From Amycolatopsis keratiniphila subsp. keratiniphila (GTDB taxonomy: Bacteria; Actinomycetota; Actinomycetes; Mycobacteriales; Pseudonocardiaceae), in NCBI RefSeq assembly GCF_001620365.2, contig NZ_LQMT02000042.1:124001-188000 (forward strand): a stretch of 64,000 nucleotides of DNA. Direction: 5' to 3'. How positions within the stretch are numbered: position 1 is the first letter of the stretch; the number at the start of each line of letters is the position of its first letter. Both the position numbers and the translations under genes were made by a program. Under the pieces are notes generated by a model. The model worked only from the letters and a program-made list of their open reading frames with translations. It did not search any database and was not told the origin of the DNA. This document shows positions 48,627 through 57,063 of the stretch, piece by piece.

Positions 48627-49577
48627 ATGACGGCTACCCTGGATCAGTCCCAGAAGCCCGCGAAGGGCCCCAAGCCGGTTACCGACGGGCAGCGGTCGAG
48701 CGCCGTGCAACTGTCGGTCTACCTCGGGGTCATCTTCCCGCTCGCCGCGCTGCTCGCGGCCGTCCCGTTCGCCTGGGGCTGGGGATTGACCTGGGTCGAC
48801 GTCGGCCTGTTCGTGGTCTTCTACGCGATCAGCGGACTCGGCATCACCGTCTCCTATCACCGCTACTTCACGCACGGCTCGTTCAAGGCCAAGCCGTGGC
48901 TGCGCGTCGTCATGGCGATCGCCGGAAGCATGGCCGTCCAGGGCCCCGTCATCACCTGGGTCGCCGACCACCGGCGCCACCACGCCTTCTCCGACCGCGA
49001 CGGCGACCCGCATTCGCCGTGGCTGTTCGGGACCACGCCGCTCGCCATCGCCAAGGGGTTCTGGCACGCGCACATGGGCTGGCTGTTCGACCGCGACCAG
49101 AGCAACGCCGAGCGGTTCGCGCCGGATCTGCTGAAGGACCGCGCCATCAAGAAGGTCGACGACCTGTTCTGGCTGTGGAGCCTGCTCACCCTGGTGCTGC
49201 CCGCGATCCTCGGTGGACTGATCACCTGGTCGTTCTGGGGCGCGGTGACCGCGTTCTTCTGGGCCGGGCTGGTGCGCGTCTGCGTGCTGCACCACGTGAC
49301 CTGGTCGGTCAACTCGGTCTGCCACATGATCGGCGAGCGCCCGTTCGCGGCCCGCGACAAGTCGGCCAACTTCTGGCCGCTGGCGATCTTCTCCTTCGGC
49401 GAGTCGTGGCACAACCTGCACCACGCCGACCCGACCTCGGCGCGGCACGGTGTGCAGCGCGGTCAGATCGACATTTCCGCGCGGCTCATCTGGATGTTCG
49501 AGAAGTTCGGCTGGGCCTACGACGTGCGCTGGCCGACTCCGCAGCGTCTCGCGCGTATCGCCACTGAAAGCAAATAG
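48627..49577 (+). CDS. Membrane acyl-CoA desaturase (DesA3-like)
   Basis: The 316-residue protein has the three histidine boxes of membrane di-iron desaturases: HRYFTH (about 78), HRRHH (about 115) and HNLHH (about 265), and about four membrane helices (LGVIFPLAALLAAVPFAWGW, VGLFVVFYAISGLGITVSYH). It introduces a double bond, probably Delta9, into acyl-CoA for membrane lipids. ATG 48627 follows an AAAGAAGTGA site. A TetR gene follows 24 bp downstream on the same strand and may control it. Confidence 0.9.
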   Translation: MTATLDQSQKPAKGPKPVTDGQRSSAVQLSVYLGVIFPLAALLAAVPFAWGWGLTWVDVGLFVVFYAISGLGITVSYHRYFTHGSFKAKPWLRVVMAIAGSMAVQGPVITWVADHRRHHAFSDRDGDPHSPWLFGTTPLAIAKGFWHAHMGWLFDRDQSNAERFAPDLLKDRAIKKVDDLFWLWSLLTLVLPAILGGLITWSFWGAVTAFFWAGLVRVCVLHHVTWSVNSVCHMIGERPFAARDKSANFWPLAIFSFGESWHNLHHADPTSARHGVQRGQIDISARLIWMFEKFGWAYDVRWPTPQRLARIATESK

Positions 49578-49600
49578 CGAGGTCGCGTTAGTCTTCTGCG

Positions 49601-50269
49601 ATGGCGGGGAGAAGGCGGACCAAACGTGAAGCGGTCACCGGGGCGCGTCCAGTCGCTCCGGTGGCCAGGGTGCGGATGACGGGGACCGAGCGCAGACAGC
49701 AGCTCCTCAACGTCGCCAGGGCCCTTTTCGCGGAGAAGGGTTTCGAAGGTACGTCCATCGAGGAGATCGCGCACCGCGCGAACGTCTCCAAACCGGTGGT
49801 GTACGAGCACTTCGGCGGCAAGGAAGGCATCTACGCCGTCGTCGTCGACCGTGAGACGCAGCTGCTGCTCGACCGGATGGTCTCCACCCTCCACGGTGGA
49901 CATCCGAGGGTGATGCTGGAGCAGGCGGCGATCGCGTTGCTCTCCTACGTCGAGGACTCGCACGACGGCTTCCGCATCCTGGTGCGGGATTCGCCGGTCG
50001 CGAGTTCGACGGGCACGTTCTCGACGGTGCTGAACGACATCGCCAGCCAGGTCGAGCACATCCTCGCGCAGCAGTTCGCCGCCCGGGGCTACGACGAGAA
50101 GCTGGCGGCGCTGTACGCGCAGGCGCTCGTCGGGATGGTGGCGCTCACCGGGCAGTGGTGGCTCGACGCCCGGAAGCCGAAGCGCGACGAGGTCGCCGCG
50201 CATCTGGTCAACCTGGCGTGGAACGGTCTGTCCAATTTGGAGCACAAGCCCAAGCTGCGGCTGCACTGA
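49601..50269 (+). CDS. TetR-family transcriptional regulator
   Basis: The 222-residue product has a basic N-terminal extension, then the TetR helix-turn-helix (QQLLNVARALFAEKGFEGTS, EIAHRANVSKPVVYEHFGGK) and a helical ligand domain with VRDSPVASSTGTFSTVLND. It follows the desaturase gene in the same direction, so it may sense acyl-CoA and control desaturation. Rv1019, a TetR gene near mfd in M. tuberculosis, is a possible equivalent. Confidence 0.85.
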   Translation: MAGRRRTKREAVTGARPVAPVARVRMTGTERRQQLLNVARALFAEKGFEGTSIEEIAHRANVSKPVVYEHFGGKEGIYAVVVDRETQLLLDRMVSTLHGGHPRVMLEQAAIALLSYVEDSHDGFRILVRDSPVASSTGTFSTVLNDIASQVEHILAQQFAARGYDEKLAALYAQALVGMVALTGQWWLDARKPKRDEVAAHLVNLAWNGLSNLEHKPKLRLH

Positions 50270-50347
50270 TAGCGTCGCGCGGTAGTAACGTTTCCCGGCC
50301 GATGAGCGCTAGGTCCCCCAAAGAGATCATCAAGCTGGGGGAACACC

Positions 50348-50983
50348 GTGGAGAACTTTTCCGCGCTTGCCGTCGGGCAGATGGCGCCGCAGAAGAAGAG
50401 ACCGTGGCTGAAGCCGGTCATCATCGTGGGAGTCTTCGGTGCCATCGTCCTGCTCGGGATCTTCGCCGAAAATCCGTTGACGGCGTCGCGTACCGAGGTC
50501 GGCGCCTGTCTCAAGGGCAACGTCGACAACGCGGACAGTATCAGGAACGTCGAGTGCGGGACGCCGGAAGCGAACTTCAAGGTCGTCGGGAAACAGGGCG
50601 GAAAGTCGGAAGGCGGGATACTGCTGTCGGGTGGCTCCGAATGCGACGGCTACCTCAACGCTGACCTGTACTACTTCCAGGGTAGGCAGTCGGCTGACGA
50701 CGGCGTGCTGCTCTGCCTGGAAAACCTCAAGAATCCGGGCCCACGGCTGCCGGCCGTCGGGGATTGCTTCGCCGGGGACCTCTTCGCGGCGAAGAAGCTC
50801 GAAAAGATGGACTGCGCGGGAGCGCATTTCAAGGTACTCGCCATCGAAAGGGAACCTGAGGTCTCCATCGGGACCACGACGTGCTCCTCCGTGCCGGGGA
50901 CGGACATGAAGCTCACGTGGGCGTCGGGTGCGGGTGGTCTGATCCCCCGCGAACGCGTGGTGTGCCTCGACGAACTGAAGTAG
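50348..50983 (+). CDS. Membrane-anchored exported protein of unknown function
   Basis: GTG 50348 starts a 211-residue protein with a cytoplasmic Lys-rich start, one membrane helix (PVIIVGVFGAIVLLGIFAE) and an outer part with two similar Cys-containing halves: VGACLKGNVDNADSIRNVEC and VGDCFAGDLFAAKKLEKMDC. This duplicated GxCxxG...DC unit resembles LppU/SCO3897-type domains. Disulfides are likely. The function is unknown; the Nudix gene lies convergently 4 bp away. Confidence 0.7.
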   Translation: MENFSALAVGQMAPQKKRPWLKPVIIVGVFGAIVLLGIFAENPLTASRTEVGACLKGNVDNADSIRNVECGTPEANFKVVGKQGGKSEGGILLSGGSECDGYLNADLYYFQGRQSADDGVLLCLENLKNPGPRLPAVGDCFAGDLFAAKKLEKMDCAGAHFKVLAIEREPEVSIGTTTCSSVPGTDMKLTWASGAGGLIPRERVVCLDELK

Positions 50984-50986
50984 GCG

Positions 50987-51379
50987 TCAGCGCAGGAGGC
51001 CGGTCTCCCGCAGGTGGTCGAAGATGATCTTTCCCACCGCGGAGACCCGCTCCCTGTCTTCGTAGCCCAGCCACGCGATTTCCTCGATTTCGCTGCTGGG
51101 CGCGGGTGTACCGCGGAATTCGGCGGAATAGCAGGTCGTCCGGACCACGAGACCTGACGCGTGGCCGTCGGCTTGAGCCTCGAACGATCCGGCGGGCTCG
51201 ATGCTCGCCGGATCGATCGCGACGTTCAATTCCTCCCGGACTTCGCGGACCAGTGTTTCCGCGTCGGATTCGCCCGGTTCGCGTTTGCCGCCGGGCAGGT
51301 AGAACACGGTTTTGCCACGCGAGCGGGCGCCGAGGACGCGGCCGTCCCGGAAGTGCAGCCAGGCGATCTTGTCGATCAT
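50987..51379 (-). CDS. Nudix hydrolase
   Basis: The 130-residue protein carries the full Nudix box GGKREPGESDAETLVREVRE continuing ELNV. Such enzymes cut nucleoside diphosphates linked to another moiety; the substrate cannot be told. It lies 3 bp downstream of the isochorismatase-like gene and is probably co-transcribed with it. ATG 51379 starts MIDKIAWLHFRDGRVLGARS. Confidence 0.85.
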   Translation of the reverse strand: MIDKIAWLHFRDGRVLGARSRGKTVFYLPGGKREPGESDAETLVREVREELNVAIDPASIEPAGSFEAQADGHASGLVVRTTCYSAEFRGTPAPSSEIEEIAWLGYEDRERVSAVGKIIFDHLRETGLLR

Positions 51380-51382
51380 GGT

Positions 51383-51904
51383 TCAGCCCAGCGCCGCGGC
51401 GGTCTCGGCGGTCGTGAGTACGTCGCCCAGCCGCGGGAACACCTTCGTGATCGCGGATTCGTGGGAGATCGCGGCGATGCCCGCCATCGCGTCCGAAACG
51501 GCGATGGTCTCGTAGTCGTGGTCGATCGCGGCCCGCAGCGTCGATTCGACGCCGTATTCCGTGGCGATCCCGGCGAGCACCAGCGTCTTCACGCCGAGTC
51601 CGCGCAGGAGTTCGTCGAGCCCGGTGCCGTAGAACGCGCCGATCGTGTTCTTGGTGATCAGGTGTTCGCCCTCGCGAGGCGTCAGTTCGGCGACCAGTTC
51701 GCTGCCGGGCGGCTGCTCGTCGACGTTCGGCCGATGTGCCCGCACGTGGACGATCGGCGAGCCGGCCGCGCTGAAGGCGTCTCGCAGCAGGACGGCGTTC
51801 GATACGACTTCGGTGCCTTCGATCGGGACGGTCTCCAGCGCGACGATCCGGGTCTGGAGGTCGATCAGGACGAGCGCCGTCGTCGCCGGGTCGATCTTCG
51901 TCAT
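51383..51904 (-). CDS. Isochorismatase-family cysteine hydrolase
   Basis: The 173-residue product has TTALVLIDLQTRIVALETVP (catalytic Asp), the lysine-containing EHLITKNTIGAFYGTGLDEL, and the segment TLVLAGIATEYGVESTLRAA. In classical cysteine hydrolases the last motif reads V-x-T-x-x-C; here it is IATEYGVEST, so the cysteine is absent, as in isochorismatase itself (which lacks it). It probably cleaves an amide or enol ether. The gene is paired with the Nudix gene downstream. Confidence 0.8.
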   Translation of the reverse strand: MTKIDPATTALVLIDLQTRIVALETVPIEGTEVVSNAVLLRDAFSAAGSPIVHVRAHRPNVDEQPPGSELVAELTPREGEHLITKNTIGAFYGTGLDELLRGLGVKTLVLAGIATEYGVESTLRAAIDHDYETIAVSDAMAGIAAISHESAITKVFPRLGDVLTTAETAAALG

Positions 51905-51935
51905 GGGGGAAGCCTAGTGGCCCTATGCTGCGGAC

Positions 51936-52661
51936 ATGGGGCAGAGCAGGGAAGTAGTGGTCACCGGCGGCGGAACGGGAATCGGCTACGCGGTCGCGGC
52001 GGCTTTCGCCGCGCGAGGTGATCGGGTGACGATCACCGGCCGTCGCGAGCAGGTCCTCACCGAGGCCGCCGCGTTGCTCGGTGCGAACCCGGTCCCGTTC
52101 GACGCGGCCGATCCGGAGGCGGTGGAACGGGCGCTGGCCGAATTGCCGGAGCGCGTCGACGTGCTGGTCAACAACGCGGGCGGGAACACCGACTTCCGCA
52201 CCGGGCAGGCCGAAGACCTGAAGTCGTTCGCCGTGAACTGGCAGGCCAATCTCGACGCGAACGTGTTCACCGCCGTGCTGGTCACCCGTGCCTTGCGGGA
52301 ACGGCTCGCCGACGGGGCGCGGATCGTCACCATCGGCTCGATCGCCGCGCGAACCGGGGCGGGTTCCTACGGAGCCGCCAAGGCCGCGTTGGAGGCGTGG
52401 AATGTCGACGTGGCAAGGGAATTCGGGCCGCGCGGGATCACCGCGAACGTCGTCGCGCCCGGGCTGGTCGGCGACACCGAGTTCTTCCAGGGCAAGCTCT
52501 CCGACGAGCGCCGGACGTGGCTGATCGGCAACACGCTGACCAAACGCGCCGGCGAGCCCGCGGACGTCGCCGAAGTGGTCGCCTTCCTGGCGAGCCCGGA
52601 GGCACGGCACGTCACCGGGCAGGTCGTCCACGTCAACGGCGGAGCTCACCTCGGCCGTTAG
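51936..52661 (+). CDS. Short-chain dehydrogenase/reductase (FabG-like)
   Basis: The 241-residue classical SDR has VVVTGGGTGIGYAVAAAFAA (cofactor loop), LVNNAGGNTDF, the catalytic Ser in IGSIAARTGAGS with Tyr-Lys in SYGAAKAALE, and the C-terminal HVTGQVVHVNGGAHLGR. TGRREQ after strand 2 suggests NADPH. Its TAG stop is made by a TA and the first G of the 163-bp inverted-repeat element, so the original 3' end may have differed by a few codons. Confidence 0.9.
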   Translation: MGQSREVVVTGGGTGIGYAVAAAFAARGDRVTITGRREQVLTEAAALLGANPVPFDAADPEAVERALAELPERVDVLVNNAGGNTDFRTGQAEDLKSFAVNWQANLDANVFTAVLVTRALRERLADGARIVTIGSIAARTGAGSYGAAKAALEAWNVDVAREFGPRGITANVVAPGLVGDTEFFQGKLSDERRTWLIGNTLTKRAGEPADVAEVVAFLASPEARHVTGQVVHVNGGAHLGR

Positions 52662-52823
52662 GCCGTGTCCTGCAAGTCTTGTTCGCGGTCTTCGTGATCC
52701 AGGCGGTCCCTGACGGCACGGGCGGATGCGGCCGAGTACGACCCGGTACGAGGCCGATCCGCCCGCACCGTCAGGAACCACCTGGATCACGAAGCCCATC
52801 GAACAGACTTACAAGACACGGCC
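52661..52823. mobile_element. 163-bp MITE-like element with long terminal inverted repeats
   Basis: The element begins GGCCGTGTCCTGCAAGTC and ends with the complement-type sequence GACTTACAAGACACGGCC; the arms stay alike for about 75 bases each with scattered mismatches. It is flanked by TA on both sides (52659-52660 and 52824-52825), as expected for a TA target duplication of IS630- or IS5-like transposition. It has no ORF. It could also act as a bidirectional terminator between the convergent genes. Confidence 0.7.
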
Positions 52824-54007
52824 TAAGCGCCGGGCGTGACCTTCAGCAGTTTGTCGTCCTGGCCTTCCGAAGTGGTGATGTAGAGGGCGCCGTCCGGACC
52901 GCTGCGGACGGCGCGCAGCCTGCCGAACTTGTCGTCGAACTCCGGCGGCAGCGTCACTTCGGTGACCTTGCCCGCGTCGTCGAGGCGGAACAGCAGGAGT
53001 TTCTGCCCCTTCAGCGCGGTCACGGCGAGCGAGCCTTCGAGCGCTCCCCACTGCGATCCGGTGAGGAACTCGGCGCCACAGATCGCTTCGGTGATCTCGC
53101 CGGTCGTCCACAAAGGACTGACGGCGTCCGGGAAGCGCTGCTTGTCGGTCATCGGGACGCTCTCGTCGTAGCTGGTCTCGGTGCCGCCCTTGGACGGATC
53201 CCAGCCGTAGTTCCCGCCCGCGGTCTCCAGGTTGACCTCGTCGTCGATGGTCGGCCCGTGCTCCGCGGTGAACACCTGCCCGGTGCCCGGGCGGACCGTG
53301 ACGCCCTGGACGTTGCGGTGTCCATAAGTGAACACGCGCTGTTCGTTCGGGTTCGCGGATTTCGCGAACGGGTTGTCCGGCAACGCGTTCCCGGTCTTCG
53401 CGTCGACGCGCAGCACCTTGCCGCCGAGGCTCGTCCGGTCCTGCGGGTGCTGCGGGCGGGCGGTGTCCCCGGTCCCGACGAGCAACGCACCGTCCGCGCC
53501 GAACGCGGGGCGGCAGCCGGAATGCCTGCCGCTGGGGTTCACCGGCAGCCTGGTCAGCAGGTCCTTGACCTTCGTGGCGCTCGCGCCGTCGTCCGAAAGC
53601 CGCCAGGTGACCAGCCGGATGTCGACGGCCTTGTCGCCCTCCTTGTGGGTCTGGCAGGTGATGAACTCGCGCGACGTCGCGAAGTCCTTGCTGACCACCA
53701 TCCCCATCAAGCCGCCTTCGCCGCGTACGTGGACGTCGGAGAAGTCCGCGGCGACGTCACGCTTCGTGCCGCCGTCGATCAGGGCCAGCTTCCCGGGGCG
53801 CTGGGTGACGAGGATCTTCCCGTCCGGCAGGAAGCCGACGTCCCAGCCGTGTTCGAGCCCGGCCGTCACCTGCTCGACCTTCAGCTTCGACACCGAGGGT
53901 TTCGAGGTGACCGGAGGTGCGCTCTGCACCGTCTCGCTCGACGCCCCGGAACAGGCCGTGACCAGCAAGGACAGGGAAGCGAACGCGACGACGGCGGAAG
54001 TGCGCAT
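52823..54007 (-). CDS. PQQ-dependent sugar dehydrogenase-type lipoprotein (GSDH family)
   Basis: The 394-residue protein starts MRTSAVVAFASLSLLVTACS, with lipobox VTAC, and has a six-bladed beta-propeller (EHGWDVGFLPDGKILVTQRP, GRHSGCRPAFGADGALLVGT, QVFTAEHGPTIDDEVNLETA). This is the glucose/sorbosone dehydrogenase family; with PQQ it would oxidise an aldose outside the cell. Whether this species makes PQQ is not shown. Its TAG stop, like that of the convergent SDR gene, uses the terminal G of the MITE-like element. Confidence 0.85.
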   Translation of the reverse strand: MRTSAVVAFASLSLLVTACSGASSETVQSAPPVTSKPSVSKLKVEQVTAGLEHGWDVGFLPDGKILVTQRPGKLALIDGGTKRDVAADFSDVHVRGEGGLMGMVVSKDFATSREFITCQTHKEGDKAVDIRLVTWRLSDDGASATKVKDLLTRLPVNPSGRHSGCRPAFGADGALLVGTGDTARPQHPQDRTSLGGKVLRVDAKTGNALPDNPFAKSANPNEQRVFTYGHRNVQGVTVRPGTGQVFTAEHGPTIDDEVNLETAGGNYGWDPSKGGTETSYDESVPMTDKQRFPDAVSPLWTTGEITEAICGAEFLTGSQWGALEGSLAVTALKGQKLLLFRLDDAGKVTEVTLPPEFDDKFGRLRAVRSGPDGALYITTSEGQDDKLLKVTPGA

Positions 54008-54028
54008 GACATCAGCATGCCACCGTGC

Positions 54029-54688
54029 TCAACCGCCCGCGCGAACCAAACCGCTTTCGTAGGCGAACACGACCGCGTGCACCCGGTCGCGCAGCGAGAG
54101 CTTCGCGAGGATCCGGCCGACGTGGGTCTTCACGGTCGTCTCCCCGATGTAGAGCTTCGCGGCGATTTCGGAGTTCGTCAGGCCGCGCGCGATGAGCGAG
54201 AGGACGTCCTTCTCGCGTTCGGTCAGCGTTTCTAGTCGCGCGCTCTCGGCGGCGTCCCGTTCGTCGGCCAGGTAGCGGTCGAGCAGCCGTTTCGTCACCG
54301 AGGGGGAGACCATCGAATCGCCGCGGAGGACGCCTCGGATCGCCACGAGGATCTCGTCGGCAGGCGCGTCCTTGACGAGGAAGCCGCTGGCACCGGCACG
54401 CAACGCGGCGTACGCGTACTCGTCGAGGTCGAACGTGGTGATCATCAGGACTCGGGTGTCCGGAAGCGACCGGCAGATCCGCTCGGTCGCCGCGACGCCG
54501 TCGAGCACGGGCATCCGGACGTCCATCAGGACCAGATCCGGCCGCAGCTTCTCGGCGGCTTCGACCGCTTCGGCGCCGTTGGTGGCTTCGCCCGCGACGG
54601 TCAGGTCGTCCTGGCTGGTGACGATCATCCCCATCCCGACCCGGACCAGCTCCTGGTCGTCGCAGATCAGCACCTTCACCGCCGTCAT
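54029..54688 (-). CDS. NarL/LuxR-type response regulator
   Basis: The 219-residue product has a receiver domain (VKVLICDDQELVRVGMGMIV, phospho-Asp in PDLVLMDVRMPVLDGVAATE, Lys in GFLVKDAP) and a LuxR helix-turn-helix (LTEREKDVLSLIARGLTNSE, GETTVKTHVGRILAKLSLRD). ATG 54688 overlaps the stop of the sensor kinase gene (ATGA), so the two form one two-component system. Targets may include the divergent methyltransferase-DedA genes, which is an inference. Confidence 0.95.
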   Translation of the reverse strand: MTAVKVLICDDQELVRVGMGMIVTSQDDLTVAGEATNGAEAVEAAEKLRPDLVLMDVRMPVLDGVAATERICRSLPDTRVLMITTFDLDEYAYAALRAGASGFLVKDAPADEILVAIRGVLRGDSMVSPSVTKRLLDRYLADERDAAESARLETLTEREKDVLSLIARGLTNSEIAAKLYIGETTVKTHVGRILAKLSLRDRVHAVVFAYESGLVRAGG

Positions 54689-55851
54689 CCCGCCTCCACC
54701 ACCAGATTCGCGGCGACCCGGTAACCGCCGTCGCGGGTCGGTCCGGTGTCGAGGGTGCCGTGGAACATCTCGACGCGCTGGGTCATGCCGGCGATCCCCC
54801 GGCCGGACGACGGGAGCCGCGGCGCGACGGGCTCGCTCCCGCCCGTGTTCGTCACCTCGATCCGGACGTTCCGGCGGTGGCCACCGTGGCCGAAATCGAT
54901 CTCGACCTGGCCGCTGGCGTCCCCCGGCGCGTGTTTGATCATGTTGGTCAGCGACTCCTGGACGATGCGGTACGCCTGCAGCGCGGCGCTCGGCGGCAAC
55001 CCCTCGGCGTCCCCGGTGACCTGGAGATCCACGTCCCGTCCGCTCGCGCTGACCTGCGCCACCAGGTCGCGAAGCTCCGCGACGGTCGGCTGTGGGCTTC
55101 GGGCGGCTTCGCCGGCATGGAGGACTTCCAGCAGACGGCGCAGCTCGGCGAGCGCGTCCCGGCCGGCCTTGCCGATCGTGTCGAGTGTCCGGTCGACGAC
55201 CTCGGGATCCTTGTCGCGCATGAGTTTCGCGCCCTCCGCGTTGATCACGATGACGCTCACGCTGTGCGCGAGGACGTCGTGCAGTTCGCGGGCGATGCGG
55301 GTGCGTTCCTCGGCGACGGCGGCCCGGGCGCGGGCCTCCTGTTCGGACGCGGCCAGCTTCGCCTTCGTCGCTTCCTCCGCCGAAAGCCGTTGCCGCGCAC
55401 GGAAGAACTCGCCGAGCGCCCAAGCCGCGACATGCAGCGGCAGCGTCACGACGATGGTGAGCCAGCCGCCCTGTTCGGTGGTGATTCCCCAGACGAGACC
55501 CCACGTGACGTCCAGCGCGACGATCCAGGCGGCGATCAGCGTGGCGAACCGGCGGTTTCCCGCGCGGACCAGCGTGTAGAGCGCGACGGCCATGGCCAGC
55601 TCGCCCCGGCCGCGGTCGTAGGCCCAGAGCTCCGTCGTGTACTGCGCGGTCACCCCGGCGAGGATCAGCACCGCGACGATCTCGGGATGGCGGCGCCGCC
55701 AGAGCAGCGGGAGAAGGAAGAGGTACGGCACGAGCAGGACGGCCTTGGGCACGGACGACGATCCGGTCGGCGCGAGGAAGACGAACCACGCGTACAGGGG
55801 AAGGTCGGTCACCCACGGGTGGGCGCGGAGCCGGTCGAGCAGCCTTTGCAC
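54685..55851 (-). CDS. NarL-type sensor histidine kinase
   Basis: GTG 55851 is the likely start (VQRLLDRLRAHPW), giving 388 residues; longer frames are less likely. Four to five membrane helices fill the first 140 residues (AVLLVPYLFLLPLLWRRRHP and others) with no large outer domain, then a HisKA_3 helix with the phospho-histidine in RIARELHDVLAHSVSVIVIN and an ATPase domain with GRGIAGMTQRVEMF. Kinases of this shape sense membrane stress, as in LiaS/DesK-like systems. It is co-transcribed with the response regulator. Confidence 0.9.
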   Translation of the reverse strand: MQRLLDRLRAHPWVTDLPLYAWFVFLAPTGSSSVPKAVLLVPYLFLLPLLWRRRHPEIVAVLILAGVTAQYTTELWAYDRGRGELAMAVALYTLVRAGNRRFATLIAAWIVALDVTWGLVWGITTEQGGWLTIVVTLPLHVAAWALGEFFRARQRLSAEEATKAKLAASEQEARARAAVAEERTRIARELHDVLAHSVSVIVINAEGAKLMRDKDPEVVDRTLDTIGKAGRDALAELRRLLEVLHAGEAARSPQPTVAELRDLVAQVSASGRDVDLQVTGDAEGLPPSAALQAYRIVQESLTNMIKHAPGDASGQVEIDFGHGGHRRNVRIEVTNTGGSEPVAPRLPSSGRGIAGMTQRVEMFHGTLDTGPTRDGGYRVAANLVVEAG

Positions 55852-55982
55852 CGTTCGAACGTAACCCCGCCCGGCACAAGAGCGCGTCGTCCTGGGGTAC
55901 TCCCGGGGTCCTCCCACGGGAGGACGAAACCGGACGACGAAGCCGACGCGGGGCCACAGAGCCCGTTCCTAACTTCGGGAAC

Positions 55983-56585
55983 ATGTCGATCACCAGGGAA
56001 TTCCTCCGCCATCCCGTCCTGACCGGAGCCGTCGCGGCCAGTTCCCCGAAACTCGCGGAGGCCATGACCGCGGGCCTCGGGCTGGAGAGCTCCAGGCTCG
56101 TCGTCGAGCTCGGCCCCGGGACCGGGGTGTTCACCGGCGCCGTCGTCCGCCGCCTGCCACCGGGCGCGCGGCTGATCGCGGTCGAGATCAATCCGCGGCT
56201 GGCGCGGGAACTGCGGTCCCGGCACGGGGACGTCGAGGTCGTCGAGGGTTCCGCCGAGAATCTGCTTTCGTACGTGGACGAGGCCGCCGACGTCGTGGTC
56301 TCCGGGCTGCCGTGGACGGTCATGCCCGGTGAACGGCAGCTGCGGATCCTCGACCAGGTGACGGAGATCCTCGCCCCGCACGGGCGGTTCACGACCTTCG
56401 CCTACGCGCACGCGGCCTGGACGACGCCCGCCCGCCGGTTCGCCGCGGCGCTGCGGGACCGGTTCGCGGTGACCGGCCGGACTCCGTTGGTCTGGCCGAA
56501 CCTGCCGCCCGCCTTCGTGCACCGCGCGGCTTTGCCGCAGAAATCCGGGAGGCGTCGTGGACAGCCTGTTGCGGCCGCTTCTTGA
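55983..56585 (+). CDS. SAM-dependent methyltransferase, PmtA/KsgA-like (candidate phospholipid N-methyltransferase)
   Basis: The 200-residue product starts MSITREFLRHPVLTGAVAAS and has the SAM site VVELGPGTGVFTGAVVRRL, then LIAVEINPRLARELRSRHGD and ADVVVSGLPWTVMPGERQLR. The SGLPW motif and lack of RNA-binding domain fit phospholipid N-methyltransferases that modify phosphatidylethanolamine, rather than rRNA dimethylases (NLPY). Its end overlaps the DedA gene by 29 bp, which suggests a shared membrane-lipid role. It is divergent from the sensor kinase gene. Confidence 0.75.
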   Translation: MSITREFLRHPVLTGAVAASSPKLAEAMTAGLGLESSRLVVELGPGTGVFTGAVVRRLPPGARLIAVEINPRLARELRSRHGDVEVVEGSAENLLSYVDEAADVVVSGLPWTVMPGERQLRILDQVTEILAPHGRFTTFAYAHAAWTTPARRFAAALRDRFAVTGRTPLVWPNLPPAFVHRAALPQKSGRRRGQPVAAAS

Positions 56586-57063
56586 GTCGCCGCCCGCACT
56601 CGTCTACCTCGTCTGCGGCGCGCTGATCTTCCTGGAAACCGCGCTGTTGCCGGGAATCGTGCTGCCGACGTTGTCCAGCCTGCTGCTGATGGGGTTCCTC
56701 GCCGGACGGGGCACGCTCGACCTGCCACTGGCGTTGACGGTCGCGATCGGTGCGGCCGTGGCGGGCGACCAGATCGCCTTCCTGGAAGGGCGGAGGCTGG
56801 GCCCGCGGCTGCGGACCACGCGGTTCGGGCGGCGGTTCGGCCGGGATCGGTGGGACCGCGTGGAGCGGGCCGTCGCCCGGTACGGCGTGCCTGCCGTGAT
56901 CGCCGGCCGCTGCCTGGCCGGGGTGCGGACCGTGGTGCCGCGCGTCGCGGGAGCGGCGGAGATGCCGTACCGGCGGTTCGTGCCCGGCAGCGTCTGCGCG
57001 GCCGTGCTGTGGGCGTGCGCCGAACTGTTCCTGGGCCACGCGGGCGCTTGGGTCAACGGGTGA
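56557..57063 (+). CDS. DedA/SNARE-associated family membrane protein
   Basis: GTG 56557 starts a 168-residue protein with about four membrane helices. DedA features are FLETALLPGIVLPTLSSLLL, GAAVAGDQIAFLEGRRLGPR, VIAGRCLAGVRTVVPRVAG (the conserved arginine motif) and PYRRFVPGSVCAAVLWACA. DedA proteins flip polyprenyl-phosphate or phospholipids. It is shorter than typical (about 200). It overlaps the methyltransferase gene by 29 bp and the convergent XRE gene by 11 bp. Confidence 0.85.
   Translation: MDSLLRPLLESPPALVYLVCGALIFLETALLPGIVLPTLSSLLLMGFLAGRGTLDLPLALTVAIGAAVAGDQIAFLEGRRLGPRLRTTRFGRRFGRDRWDRVERAVARYGVPAVIAGRCLAGVRTVVPRVAGAAEMPYRRFVPGSVCAAVLWACAELFLGHAGAWVNG

Noticed and set aside
54029..56392. 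A 787-codon minus-strand open frame
   Set aside because: It only contains the response regulator at its 3' end; upstream it shadows the sensor kinase and methyltransferase genes.
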